From the NCBI GenBank assembly GCA_027627225.1, contig JAPFQT010000394.1, positions 1 through 64,000 on the forward strand: DNA of 64,000 bases, given 5' to 3'. The notes under the pieces are model-generated. The model made no database searches. It was not told where the DNA came from and was given only the letters and a program-made list of their open reading frames with translations. This DNA comes from Congeria kusceri (Eukaryota > Mollusca > Bivalvia > Myida > Dreissenidae). Positions 55,346 to 64,000 of the stretch are shown one piece after another; positions within the stretch are counted from its first letter, which is position 1; each line of letters opens with the position of its first letter. A program made the translations under genes and the position numbers.

Positions 55346-57059
55346 GGCACAGGTAGTTGTAAACATTCAAAAAAAAATCACTGGAGACAAAGCTGTCTGT
55401 CCCCACATCCTCGTTTCCATGTGCCCGCAAGAAGACTAATGATATTATTTGTTACAAATGCCACCTGAAAATATACATCCAGTGCCTTCCACAGGATTTT
55501 TTTTGGCGTCCCCATCCCGAGAGGGGTGGGTTAGGGAGGGGTATCCCCTCTGTACGTCAATTTTTTTTGCGGCATGTGTCAAATGACGTTATCTGGTGCG
55601 TTTTAGCTATTAAATTTAAGGCTAAGATGTTTTCAATTTTTTGTACAAGTTTAAACGAAATGAAATAAACGAAACATCACCGTTTGAATGGCATACCTCT
55701 AGCCTTTTAAAAGCAAAAGCATCATTGTAGTTGCGAAACGGAAAGTAATTATTTTTTCCGGATGTTTATGTCCAGTGCGCATCACATTCGCACAGTGACG
55801 TCATGTCCAAACCCACTATTCTCGTCGTTCTCGAATCTTTAGGTTACACTCGATCTACTGATGGAGCCTTTTTTATTCGATTAATTATGTTCATATCGGC
55901 ATGTATTTAGTGTTTTAACACTGTTTTAATCGTTACAGCTGTTGAACATAGTACTGACTGGATAATTGGTGAATTGTAAAGATCTTGATTAAAATATATT
56001 TATATTATATACATGCTTTGTTCTTGCAAAAACGGCCGGAAATTTTCCTCGTGCACATCATGCCTGCGCGTCAAATGTTAAAGACAAATGTCACTCTGTT
56101 GTTAAAAACAGTGTTGATTTTCTCATGTTTCATTCTTTCCATGAATAACTGTACTTCTAACGGTAATATTAACTGTCATCAAATGGACAAGTCATTTTAA
56201 GGGCCGTCTATGAAACATGTTGAACATTATTAGAAGTTTACAATATATAATAAAATCAACAATTTACGAACTAAAAATCACTTGCTAATGTTTTGTCCAC
56301 CAATAAGTAAATTTGCATGGAAAAACCATGCCAATTTGTTTATAATTTACCTATTTTTTCTCCATTTGCTGTACCAATCTTTTTGTTCAATTTTGGATAC
56401 TAGTACAGATTTATGAGACGAACCTCAAACTTGAAACACTTCACTGACCACAAGAACGGGATTTCTCCCTGCAAAAATCATGCATGGGATTAACATTCCT
56501 TTGACGGGAAACTAGGACACCCAATGTCTTTAAAGACCTGTATTTAGTAAAGCACATGATCGGTACACGCACGCTTTCCATGCGTGGAACGTGACGTCGT
56601 GTTTCAGCACATTTCGCACTCTTTTGTAGAAAACACGGGTTTTACATGGCATACATGTACATAAACAACGGCGGACGCCTTGCTTAAAAAAACTGTACGT
56701 GAAATTCCGGAACAATTTGTTGATCTCGATCGGCAATCATCGTGTGATACCGTCAAAAACAAAAAGCAGTTTCACGGAAGTAAACGGACTTACCGAGCAA
56801 ATTATTATATTCGTACTAAAAATATTTCGAAAATTTGAACGTTTCGTCCCCCATCGGTAAAAAAAAAATCGTAATTATAATTTATTTTTTTGTCCCCTTT
56901 CGGAAAATTTATGTTCGCCGGTTTTGTAAACCGTAAAATCAAAAAGTCCTGGCCTTGTGAGAGTGAAAATATATATATTGATTCCCTTTCCTGTGATGAT
57001 ATCAGGCTGGGGTCTCTCTCTCGTTTAGGGGAAGAGTACCTGTACCCTCAGGTAGGGGA
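55346..57059. other. Non-coding stretch
   Basis: No gene was seen. There is a TGACGTCA (CRE-type) palindrome at 55796-55803 and a G-rich tract GAGAGGGGTGGGTTAGGGAGG at about 55520. The word pair CCACAGGATTTTTT (55492) and AAAAAGTCCTGG (56943) might be inverted ends, but they match poorly. Confidence 0.4.
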
Positions 57060-57215
57060 ATTTTAGCGTCGTTTTACACCCAATGAAGTTTCATTTGAAT
57101 CCCTTCAATTCTAATGGAGTTATGTTCTGCACAAGAAGAGTGACAGATGGACGAACAGACGGACGGACGATGCAATTACTATTTGCCACCTAAGTTCCCT
57201 TCGGGGGCATACACA
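57060..57215 (+). mobile_element. Array-type end fragment, CTTCGGGGGCATACA
   Basis: CCAATGAAGTTTCATTTGAA, TAATGGAGTTATG and ACAGACGGACGGACGATG lead to CCCTTCGGGGGCATACA. This is the tail form of the array-bearing elements in this window. One monomer only. Confidence 0.5.
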
Positions 57216-57929
57216 TTGTTTTGGGATACACAGTTCCAGTACGTTTAAAACTCACCACTACAAAATCAAACACTTCAATAAAAGCTTCCCAGTGACACTA
57301 ATCAGAGTATGTCGATGGCGCCCATGAATGTAACGGTACCTCATGTACATTTCATTTATATCGATCTTCCAACTACTACTAATTTTCCTCCGCCCGCGAA
57401 GCGTCATTGACCACTCTTTTTATAATAAATTATATACATTTGTCAAATGTTTATAGAAGCACTGTTTTGCCATCATACTGAACAATGCTTAAATATCAAT
57501 ATTTGGAAAAAGAAGTAAATAAACTTTATTTTTTTGAACATTGCATTGTTAACTTACTGTCGATATGCCCCTTAACATAACTGCAAGAATAAGGAACTGC
57601 CTTTGCATAATTGGAACACCTCTTCAGCTCTAGCATTTTGGGTCATGCCAACGAATTTGATGTTTTTATGATTATTATATACACCATCATAGTGTTAGGA
57701 TGAGCCTAAACATATCTGTTGATTTGTTTTGTTTGGATTTTTTTTACATTTGTAACAGTAATTCAAGGTTACCATTGCATACTCACTCCTTTCCTGGGCA
57801 AGCTTAGCCTATCTAAGTGGTTTACCAGTACTAAGTGCACATACCTATGCCAGTAACTAACAACTGCCCTACTTTAATGAGAGGTAGGAGGACAAATTAT
57901 TTTATGACCAATACCCACACAAGTTATGT
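57216..57929. other. Non-coding spacer
   Basis: No gene was seen. At 57561-57573 a solo CGATATGCCCCTT resembles the end that bounds 38371-39731. Confidence 0.4.
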
Positions 57930-57992
57930 GGCTGGGCTGGGGCTCGAACCCACGATCCCCGGATCGACAGTCCAGCGCTCTACCAACTGAGG
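57930..57992 (-). tRNA. tRNA-Asp(GUC)-like, 5'-truncated; SINE or pseudogene
   Basis: On the minus strand the D-arm CTC-AGTTGGTA-GAG, anticodon stem CTGGA/TCCGG, loop CTGTCGA (GTC, Asp) and T arm with GGTTCGAGCCC are intact. U33 is present. The 3' acceptor strand is CCCAGCC, but the expected GGCTGGG 5' strand is replaced by ACCCTAACC. The tRNA is therefore cut at about position 10 and joined to the array that begins at 58001. It is not functional as it stands. Confidence 0.6.
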
Positions 57993-58000
57993 GTTAGGGT

Positions 58001-58797
58001 TATATAAACCATGTGACCCTCCAGGGGCGTGGCATCATTTGCACAATCATTGTAGAGGACAACTCTTCAATGTCACAATACCAAATATGAAACCTCTGGC
58101 CCTTGCGGTTTCAGAGGAGAAGATTTTTTAAGTCATTTGGCTATTTAAGTCTATATAAACCATGTGACTCCCGGGGCGTGGCCCGTTTTGATCCCAGGGG
58201 CATAATTTCAACAATCTTTGTAGAGGACAACTAGTAAATGTCACATATCAAATATGAAACCTTTGGGCCTAGCGGTTTCAGAGGAGAAGATTTTTAAAGT
58301 CGTTTTGCTATATGTTCTATATAAACCATGTGACCCCTGGGGCATGGCCAGTTCTGACCCCAGGGGCATAATTTGAACAATCTTTGTAGATTACCACTAC
58401 AGGATGATACATACCAAATACGAAATCTCTGGGTCTTACAGTTTCAGAGGAGAAGATTTTTGCATATATTCTATATAAACCATGTGACCCCTGGGGCATG
58501 GCCCGTTTTGACCTCAGGGGCATAATTTTAACAATCTTTGTAGAGGACCACTAGAGGATGTCACATATCAAATATGAAAGCTCTGAGCCTTGCTAGATAG
58601 CAGAAGATTTTTAAAGTTTTCACTTTTTAAATCTATTTTTTGCTCTGGTGACCTACATATGCAGCGAACCAGAAAGATTTGAACAACTTTTAAAATCTGC
58701 CAATGGTTTAGGAGATATTGTTTGAATGAAAAGTTGATGACAGACACATGCATGGAAGACGGACAACGGGCAATCACTTTGTGCTCAGGTGAGCTAA
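58001..58797 (+). mobile_element. Array-bearing element, TATATAAACCATGTGAC monomers, CTAA end
   Basis: Four monomers start at 58001, 58152, 58318 and 58472 (steps 151, 166 and 154). They share CCAGGGGCATAATTT, ACAATCTTTGTAGAGGAC, CAAATATGAAACCTCTGG and GGTTTCAGAGGAGAAGATTT. It ends TTGTGCTCAGGTGAG then CTAA (58794-58797), the same 3' end as the elements at 16631 and 18969 although the monomers are unrelated. The 5' end is lost to the tRNA-like sequence. Confidence 0.65.
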
Positions 58798-58807
58798 AAA
58801 ACATATT

Positions 58808-58935
58808 AATGCATTACAAGCACTCAAGTGACACCTAGGATTACAAAATACACAACTATTTTTGATACGTTGACAAGCTCTCATTTCCAACTAATCTGTC
58901 GTTTTCATTTTTAATTAAGTATTTGATAGATTTTG
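58808..58935. repeat. Dispersed duplicate, copy 1 (pairs with 63413-63560)
   Basis: TGCATTACAAGCACTCAAGT...GGATTACAAAATACACAACT...TTGACAAGC aligns with 63413-63500 (TGCACTACAAGCACTCAAGT...GGATTAGAAAATACTCAACT). Same orientation, 4.6 kb apart. Confidence 0.65.
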
Positions 58936-59039
58936 TTAAAATTTTTGTGTGATAGAAATTTGCAACAAGATATTATGCTGCAATAACAAATGGCACACAA
59001 GGCAATCTAAAGGACAGCTATATCCCCCCCCCGTGATCC

Positions 59040-59779
59040 TTTATTAGATTTTAAAGGTGACTTTGAAGTATCACACTGACCTTAATCAGTTTCATGAAAA
59101 TTCCTTAAAGGGCATAGGAGATATGGAGCTGACACGAAAATGGAGGCTCAAACATTTGACCTTTTAGTGTGACCTTGACCTTGAGGTGGCAAGACTGCTC
59201 CATGCCTTCTGCACATTGCCTCAATGTGATAAACATTTGAGGCAAGTTTCATGAAAATCCTTCAAAGGGCATAGGAGATATAGAACAGACATGAAAATAC
59301 AAGCTCAAATATTCAACCTTCAAGTGTGACCTTGACCTTGAGTTGGCATGACCAGCTTATGCCTTCTTCACATGGTCTCAATGAGCAAAACATTTGCGCC
59401 AAGTTTCATGAAAATCCTTCAAAGTGTATGGGAGATACGGAGCAGACACAAAATCTAGGCTTGAATATTTGACCCTCAAGTGTGACCTTGACCTTGAGCC
59501 GGCGTGACTGACTCATGCCTTCTGCACATCGTCGAAGCGACCTTAACATTTGAAACAAGTCTCATGAAAATCCTTCAAATGGTATATAAGATATGGAGCG
59601 GACACGAAATGGTGGCTCGATTATTTTACCTTCAAGTGTGACCTTGACCTTGAGCCGGCGTGACTGACTTATGCCTTCTGCACATTGTCTCAATGATCTA
59701 AACATTTCAGCCAAGTTTCATGACGGACGGACGAAGGGCATTCCTACAACCCCCCTCCCGCTTCGCGGCGGGGGACTAA
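59040..59779 (+). mobile_element. Array-bearing element, 156-bp ACCTTGACCTTGAG monomers, hairpin-CTAA end
   Basis: GTGTGACCTTGACCTTGAG is centred at 59171, 59328, 59484 and 59640 (steps 157, 156, 156). Shared phrases include TTTCATGAAAATCCTTCAAA, GGAGATA.GGAGC.GACA and CATGCCTTCTGCACAT. It ends GACGGACGGACGAAGGGCAT, then a GC hairpin (CCCGC-TTC-GCGGCGGG) and GGGGACTAA, i.e. CTAA at 59776-59779. Monomers are more uniform than in the other arrays. Confidence 0.65.
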
Positions 59780-60559
59780 TAATCACACTTTCAATTTTTT
59801 TTTCTTTAAACAGAAAACCACAGTCCTGTGTCAAAGTGAGAATTTTATTGTTTTCTGCTTTTCCTCCACAACTGAAAGACCATAAAGGTTTTTACCAAAA
59901 TATTAAATTTTGCATACTCAATGTCTACAGTATGGCTAAAATAACAACGTTACATGCAGTATGATATTTTTCCATCTCATTCCTCCTAAAGGACCACTCC
60001 ATTCAATTATGGATACATATCAATTTCACACCTTTTTTTAGGTCATGCCATGATACCATGATACAGTAATGTGCATTGTTTCAAAAGAATCTTACACATG
60101 AATAAAAACCACATTTGTGATTGCATATCTTCAGTAGATCTTATACTTAAATCTTGTAATTGCAAGACATTTTAGAATTGCCTACTGAATAAGTTCTAAA
60201 ATTATAACAGAATCATGAGAATTGGCTGGTGAACAAGTCTTACCAGTAAACAATCTGTAATATCTGAAATAAGAATCGCACAAAAAGTTATTCAAAATGA
60301 TATATTACGTTGATCAGAAGTTTACAATGCCAATTTGCATGGGCATAATGATACATGCCATATGTTCCGGTCTCGCAGGGATAGTCCCACTTTCGCAAGT
60401 TTTGTTCCGGTGTCCGGCTCAGATGCATTTTGTCCCGGTCAATCACAAAAATGTTATAATATAGTGTGCAATAAAAGTTGCATTGGTCCAACAATTGACG
60501 TCTTATCGTTAATCCCTTAATTGGTCCCTATGACAACAATGCCCGCTAGCCGCATGTCA
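59780..60559. other. Non-coding spacer
   Basis: No gene was seen. 60245-60310 is a diverged duplicate of 46140-46230. Confidence 0.4.
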
Positions 60560-60900
60560 AAGAGGAGCAGTAATGATAACCCATACAGCGGTGTATTGTC
60601 ACGCTTTCGTGGGATAGTGGTCATATAATTCGTGGTTGCTAATTGCTGTTAGTCAACACGTGGAGGGTGAATACAGTAACTTATGTCATTGATCAATACT
60701 GACCTTTCTGAACGACGATTACGTTATCGATTCGGCTGTTTTGTTTTTTATTGTTTAAGAAGAAATGTTAACTGCATATGTTCGCCATACAGATACCTCA
60801 TTTTGATGTTGTGCGCTACGAACTTTTATTCAAAAGTAAAGATCTCACAGTTCTCTGTAAAATCTAGTTACCCAAGAAATCGCACTTTTGAATCATTATA
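60560..60900 (-). mobile_element. Fragment related to the interior of the 50228-51243 element
   Basis: GTGGAGGGTGAATACAGTAA, GATCAATACTGA, TCTGAACGACGATTACGTTA, GAAATGTTAACTGCATATG, GTGCGCTACGAACTTTTATT and AAAGTAAAGATCTCACAGTT match the reverse complement of about 50735-50945 with substitutions. No terminal inverted repeats were found here, so it is an internal fragment. Conservation centres on a stretch open in the shared frame (RRNVN.I...YR.LIL.LCAT). Confidence 0.6.
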
Positions 60901-61729
60901 AGTCCAAATTAGGTCAAGGTCAAAGTCAAAGTAAGGGTGGGTGATATGGGTGGATAGGGAATGGTCATAAGCAACAACTGTGTAAGTATCAAAGTGTTGT
61001 AGTAAGCGGTGTTGGTGCTAGACGAAACGGTAAAATCTACTTAACCTCGTCACGACCGGAAGGACGGAAGGAAGGAGGGATTGGACGATCACTATATGCC
61101 TCCTTCATCAAGTTGCCTGGTGCATAAAAACAGCCATTTCATTAAAAACGTCCACTAACCCTGGGAAAAAAACAGTCAATTCATTAAAAATGTCCATTAA
61201 GTTAAGGCGCTTTATCGGTTACTTTTCACTCGTTGTGGAAGTGTTCTTTCTCATTACCGATTCTTATTCTCAATATTTTGACAACAAATTACTGTAATGT
61301 GTTAATTTTAAACTGCAGTATGGAAAATCTTGAGCACGCATCGTATGACCTACTTTTGATTCAGTAGGCTACGAATCACTTACAATCCATGCTCCAAACT
61401 ACCACGCTGTATTGATTATTCTGCATGGCTCGTTGCTGATTGACTTGCTAACTGGCATTTATATAATTCCGTTTGCATTCGATAACTGGCTTGATTTATT
61501 CGTTACTTACAAATACATATTGTATTGCAAATACATGTCGTATAACAAATACATGTCGTATATACTATTAAATAGGAAGCCATATAATTAAGTTTAAAGG
61601 TAGGAAAATAAAAATTCATTCAAACAAATGTTTCCTGTTTTAGCAAAAATGCACTCATAATTCACATGATTTGTATTTCTGCCAAATTAAATTGAAAATT
61701 CCTGCATGCATTACAATATTATGCTCTCG
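60901..61729. other. Non-coding spacer
   Basis: No gene was seen. 60905-61130 has array-type tail phrases (GGTCAAGGTCAAAGTCAAAG...GACCGGAAGGACGGAAGG...GGTGCATAAAAA). Two near copies of CATTTCATTAAAAACGTCCA occur at about 61135 and 61175. Confidence 0.45.
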
Positions 61730-62397
61730 ACAATTATTTGACCTTTTACCTTAATTAGTGACCTTGAAGTTTCAGCTACAGACCTGGTTCTTAAATGCCA
61801 CATGTCGTCTCATAATGCTTATCACTTCTGCCAAGAAATTTGAAAATGCATCCATGTGGGGCAAAAGTATACTTCTGTCAAAGTCAATGACTTAAACTCT
61901 TATATTTGACCTTAAAGTGTGACCTTGACCTTGGACCAAAGGACCTGGTTGTTGCACACCGCATACTTTCTCATAATGCTTATCACTTCTGTCAAGTAAT
62001 TTGAAAATTCTTTCATGCCATACAAGAGCTGGTTCTTGCCCACGACACACCGTTGCACAATGCTTAACACTTGTGCTAAGTTATTTGAAATTCCTTCCAT
62101 GCTGGACAAAATTATGCTCCGGACAGGGTCTATGGTTTAAAGTCTCATATTTGACCTTTGACCTTCAAGTATGACCTTGAACTTGGACATAGGAACCTGG
62201 TCCTTGTCAGTGACACACCGTCTCTTTATGCTCAACATTTGTGCTTAGCTATTTGAAAATCATCCAATGCTGGACAAAGTTATTGTTCAGACAAAAATCC
62301 GAACATACAAACATACATACACACTTACATACGTACGTACCCATGGACAGGGTGAACACTATAAGCCCAAACATTATTGATGGTGGGGGCATAAAAA
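61730..62397 (+). mobile_element. Array-bearing element, GACCTGGTTCTT monomers, GGGGGCATAA end
   Basis: About four monomers of roughly 130-170 bp share TGACCTTGACCTTGGAC, GACCTGGTTCTTG, TCTCATAATGCTTATCACTT and CAAG.AATTTGAAAAT. It ends ACATACATACACACTTACAT..., then ATTATTGATGGTGGGGGCATAAAA. Same end class as 40137-40725. Confidence 0.6.
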
Positions 62398-63412
62398 AGT
62401 TGCACATGATTCTAAAACAATTATATTTATTACTTGTCAAACAAGATTCTGATTTGCGTCAATGACTCAGCATTCTATTGTCAGAAGTTAGTGGAGGAAA
62501 TTATGTTACATAAATATCCATTGAACCATCTAAATGGCACTATACATTATGCTATTTTAATATATTGCTGTATTATGAGAGAGTCTGTATTATCAGAACA
62601 GCACAGCTTTCATTCTAACAAGGCATAAGCTCTCTTTATGAGTAATAATACACCCATCATCTTGGCACACAGTACCAAATCATAGCTGCCAAGAAATGTC
62701 TTAGAATAATAGCAACAGATACACTGGTTTAGCTTAACAACTTGACTATGAAATGAGCTGGATATATAGAGGCCACGCTACTGAATTTGATAGATTCTTA
62801 GTCCTTTGTACATCATCATAGTGTAAGGGTCTGCCCAAATCATAATATTATTTATGACAGATGTTCTTCCATGCAATAAAGAAAGACCTGATACAACAGT
62901 ACACTCCATAAATTACTGAATTTGCCACAAAAAAGCATGGAAATAATATTTTTATGAACACCCAAAACATGGAAAATTCTATTGCTAAATTGAAGAAACT
63001 TCGACTAAATTATATTTTATTTGCTACAAGTGGAGGACAACACTGCTACTGATATGAAAATTACAAAAATCAAATGTTCAGAGATTTAATCTACATATGT
63101 TGCCACTTATTTTCCAACAATTATGATTACCAAGCAAACCAAACAAATATGTGACTACTTCTAAAGATCTGTCTTTGAATTGAAACGTCCTTCAGTGAAG
63201 CTAGCGCCCTTCGTTAGATGAGAGCTTATAGATCTGTCTTCAAGGCACAATGGTAGCACTCAATGTTAACAATTTTGAATGTAATTATGTTTATACTCGA
63301 TTAGTTTAGCCCTCTGTGAAAATTGTGATTGGACCATAGATCATTCACGATCTGTTCAGACTTTCAAAAATTTATGAATACAGACAAAGTTCTATTTATA
63401 ATCGCATATGAA
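62398..63412. other. Non-coding spacer
   Basis: No gene recognised. Confidence 0.4.
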
Positions 63413-63565
63413 TGCACTACAAGCACTCAAGTGCTTACTAGGATTAGAAAATACTCAACTATTTTGACTACATTGACAAGCACTCTGACATTTCCAAATG
63501 ATTTGTTGCTATTGATTTGTTTCAACGAGATTTTGAAAGCTTTTGATAAAGGGGCGTATCAACGG
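63413..63565. repeat. Dispersed duplicate, copy 2, ending in AAAGGGGCGTATC
   Basis: It aligns with 58808-58935 and continues to AAAGGGGCGTATCAACGG at 63548, the end motif that also bounds 38371-39731. Confidence 0.55.
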
Positions 63566-64000
63566 CAAACACAGAATTATATTTTCAAAAATTACATTGT
63601 ATTTTAAGAAGTATTTATTAAACGACTGGTTCACACATGTCGGGTCTCGGTTTTAAAACCAAAGAGTAAAATTTTGTTGTTGTTGATAGTAACAAGTTAA
63701 CACCGTGAAACTTTTCGCAGGCGCGTTAAAATTTAGTAGTAGTAGTAAAATCGATATGATTAAAATGTACATTAAATAGTGCTATGTATATGTGTACCAT
63801 TGATAACTGTACAGTAGCGTGGAAAGGTTTAAATTGAAAAGCGCAATTTGGTAGGAGTTAGTTTAATCCTGCTGAAGCCATGTATCAAAAGACAATTTTT
63901 TGGTATTGTATCTATTTTTTGGGGGGGCGCAGCTGGGCAAATTTTCTTGGGCACGAGAATTTTAGGGAATGCAAACTTACAATACTGGTTCAATGTCTAC
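63566..64000. other. Non-coding right flank
   Basis: No gene was seen. TAGTAGTAGTAAAATCGATATG (63737) resembles TAGTAGTAAGAGATATG at 39000, and GGGGGGGCGCAGCTGGGC (63921) resembles a dispersed mollusc element end. Neither is firm. Confidence 0.4.

Noticed and set aside
55796..55803. TGACGTCA as a functional CRE promoter element
   Set aside because: A single 8-base site with no gene assigned downstream. Chance occurrence cannot be excluded.
55489..56955. Possible element with CCACAGGATTTTTT / AAAAAGTCCTGG ends
   Set aside because: Short A/T-rich match with an indel. No internal support.
57991..58000. GGGTTAGGGT as a telomere-like motif
   Set aside because: Fewer than two units and located at a repeat junction. 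No interstitial telomere.
16631..62397. Autonomous Helitron Rep/helicase gene
   Set aside because: No frame carries recognisable Rep or helicase motifs, so every element here is non-autonomous.

Overview
This window looks like nuclear DNA of an animal, most likely a bivalve mollusc. It is AT-rich, the one confident gene is split by introns, and most of the rest is transposon-derived. Two things suggest a mussel of the zebra/quagga (Dreissena) type: arrays of about 140-165 bp whose text reads like the recurrent 'CCTAGTTTTTGACCCC...' mollusc repeats, and a palindromic element with GTGTCGTGGGAAAACAGG ends. The organism call is inference, not a database result.

One protein-coding gene is well supported. 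It lies on the minus strand at 22708-27676 and has three coding exons that splice in frame to a 549-residue protein. The protein carries two B-box zinc fingers, a coiled coil and an NHL-like beta-propeller. It is TRIM-like but has no RING. Upstream of it are four copies of an exon-like module on the same strand (28.6, 29.1, 32.0 and 45.1 kb). Each has a good 5' splice site, and the first two also have a clear 3' splice site. They are candidates for alternative 5' non-coding exons.

Layout. At 0-16 kb the DNA is gene-poor, with a 22-bp minisatellite, a GC-rich patch, two broken Tc1/mariner transposase copies, several inverted-repeat elements and a tRNA-Thr-like sequence. At 16.6-21.9 kb are two long non-autonomous elements with internal tandem arrays. 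The TRIM-like gene fills 22.7-27.7 kb, and its first intron is loaded with small transposons. The stretch 28-46 kb has exon-like duplications, more array-bearing elements, palindromic MITEs and a 57-bp minisatellite with higher-order structure. The stretch 46-64 kb has further array-bearing elements, one of them interrupted by a pogo/Tigger-like insertion with a clean TA target duplication. It also has a relic resembling an hAT transposase C-terminus, a tRNA-Asp-like SINE end and several dispersed duplicates.

The main pattern is a shared architecture across apparently unrelated array-bearing elements. The 5' end is AACAAGAG followed at once by a short hairpin whose sequence changes between copies while its pairing is kept. 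The core is a tandem array of a family-specific monomer of about 140-180 bp. The 3' end is a hairpin followed by 5-6 bases and CTAA. This matches the published description of Helitron/Helentron-related non-autonomous elements (HINEs). No Rep/helicase gene is present here.
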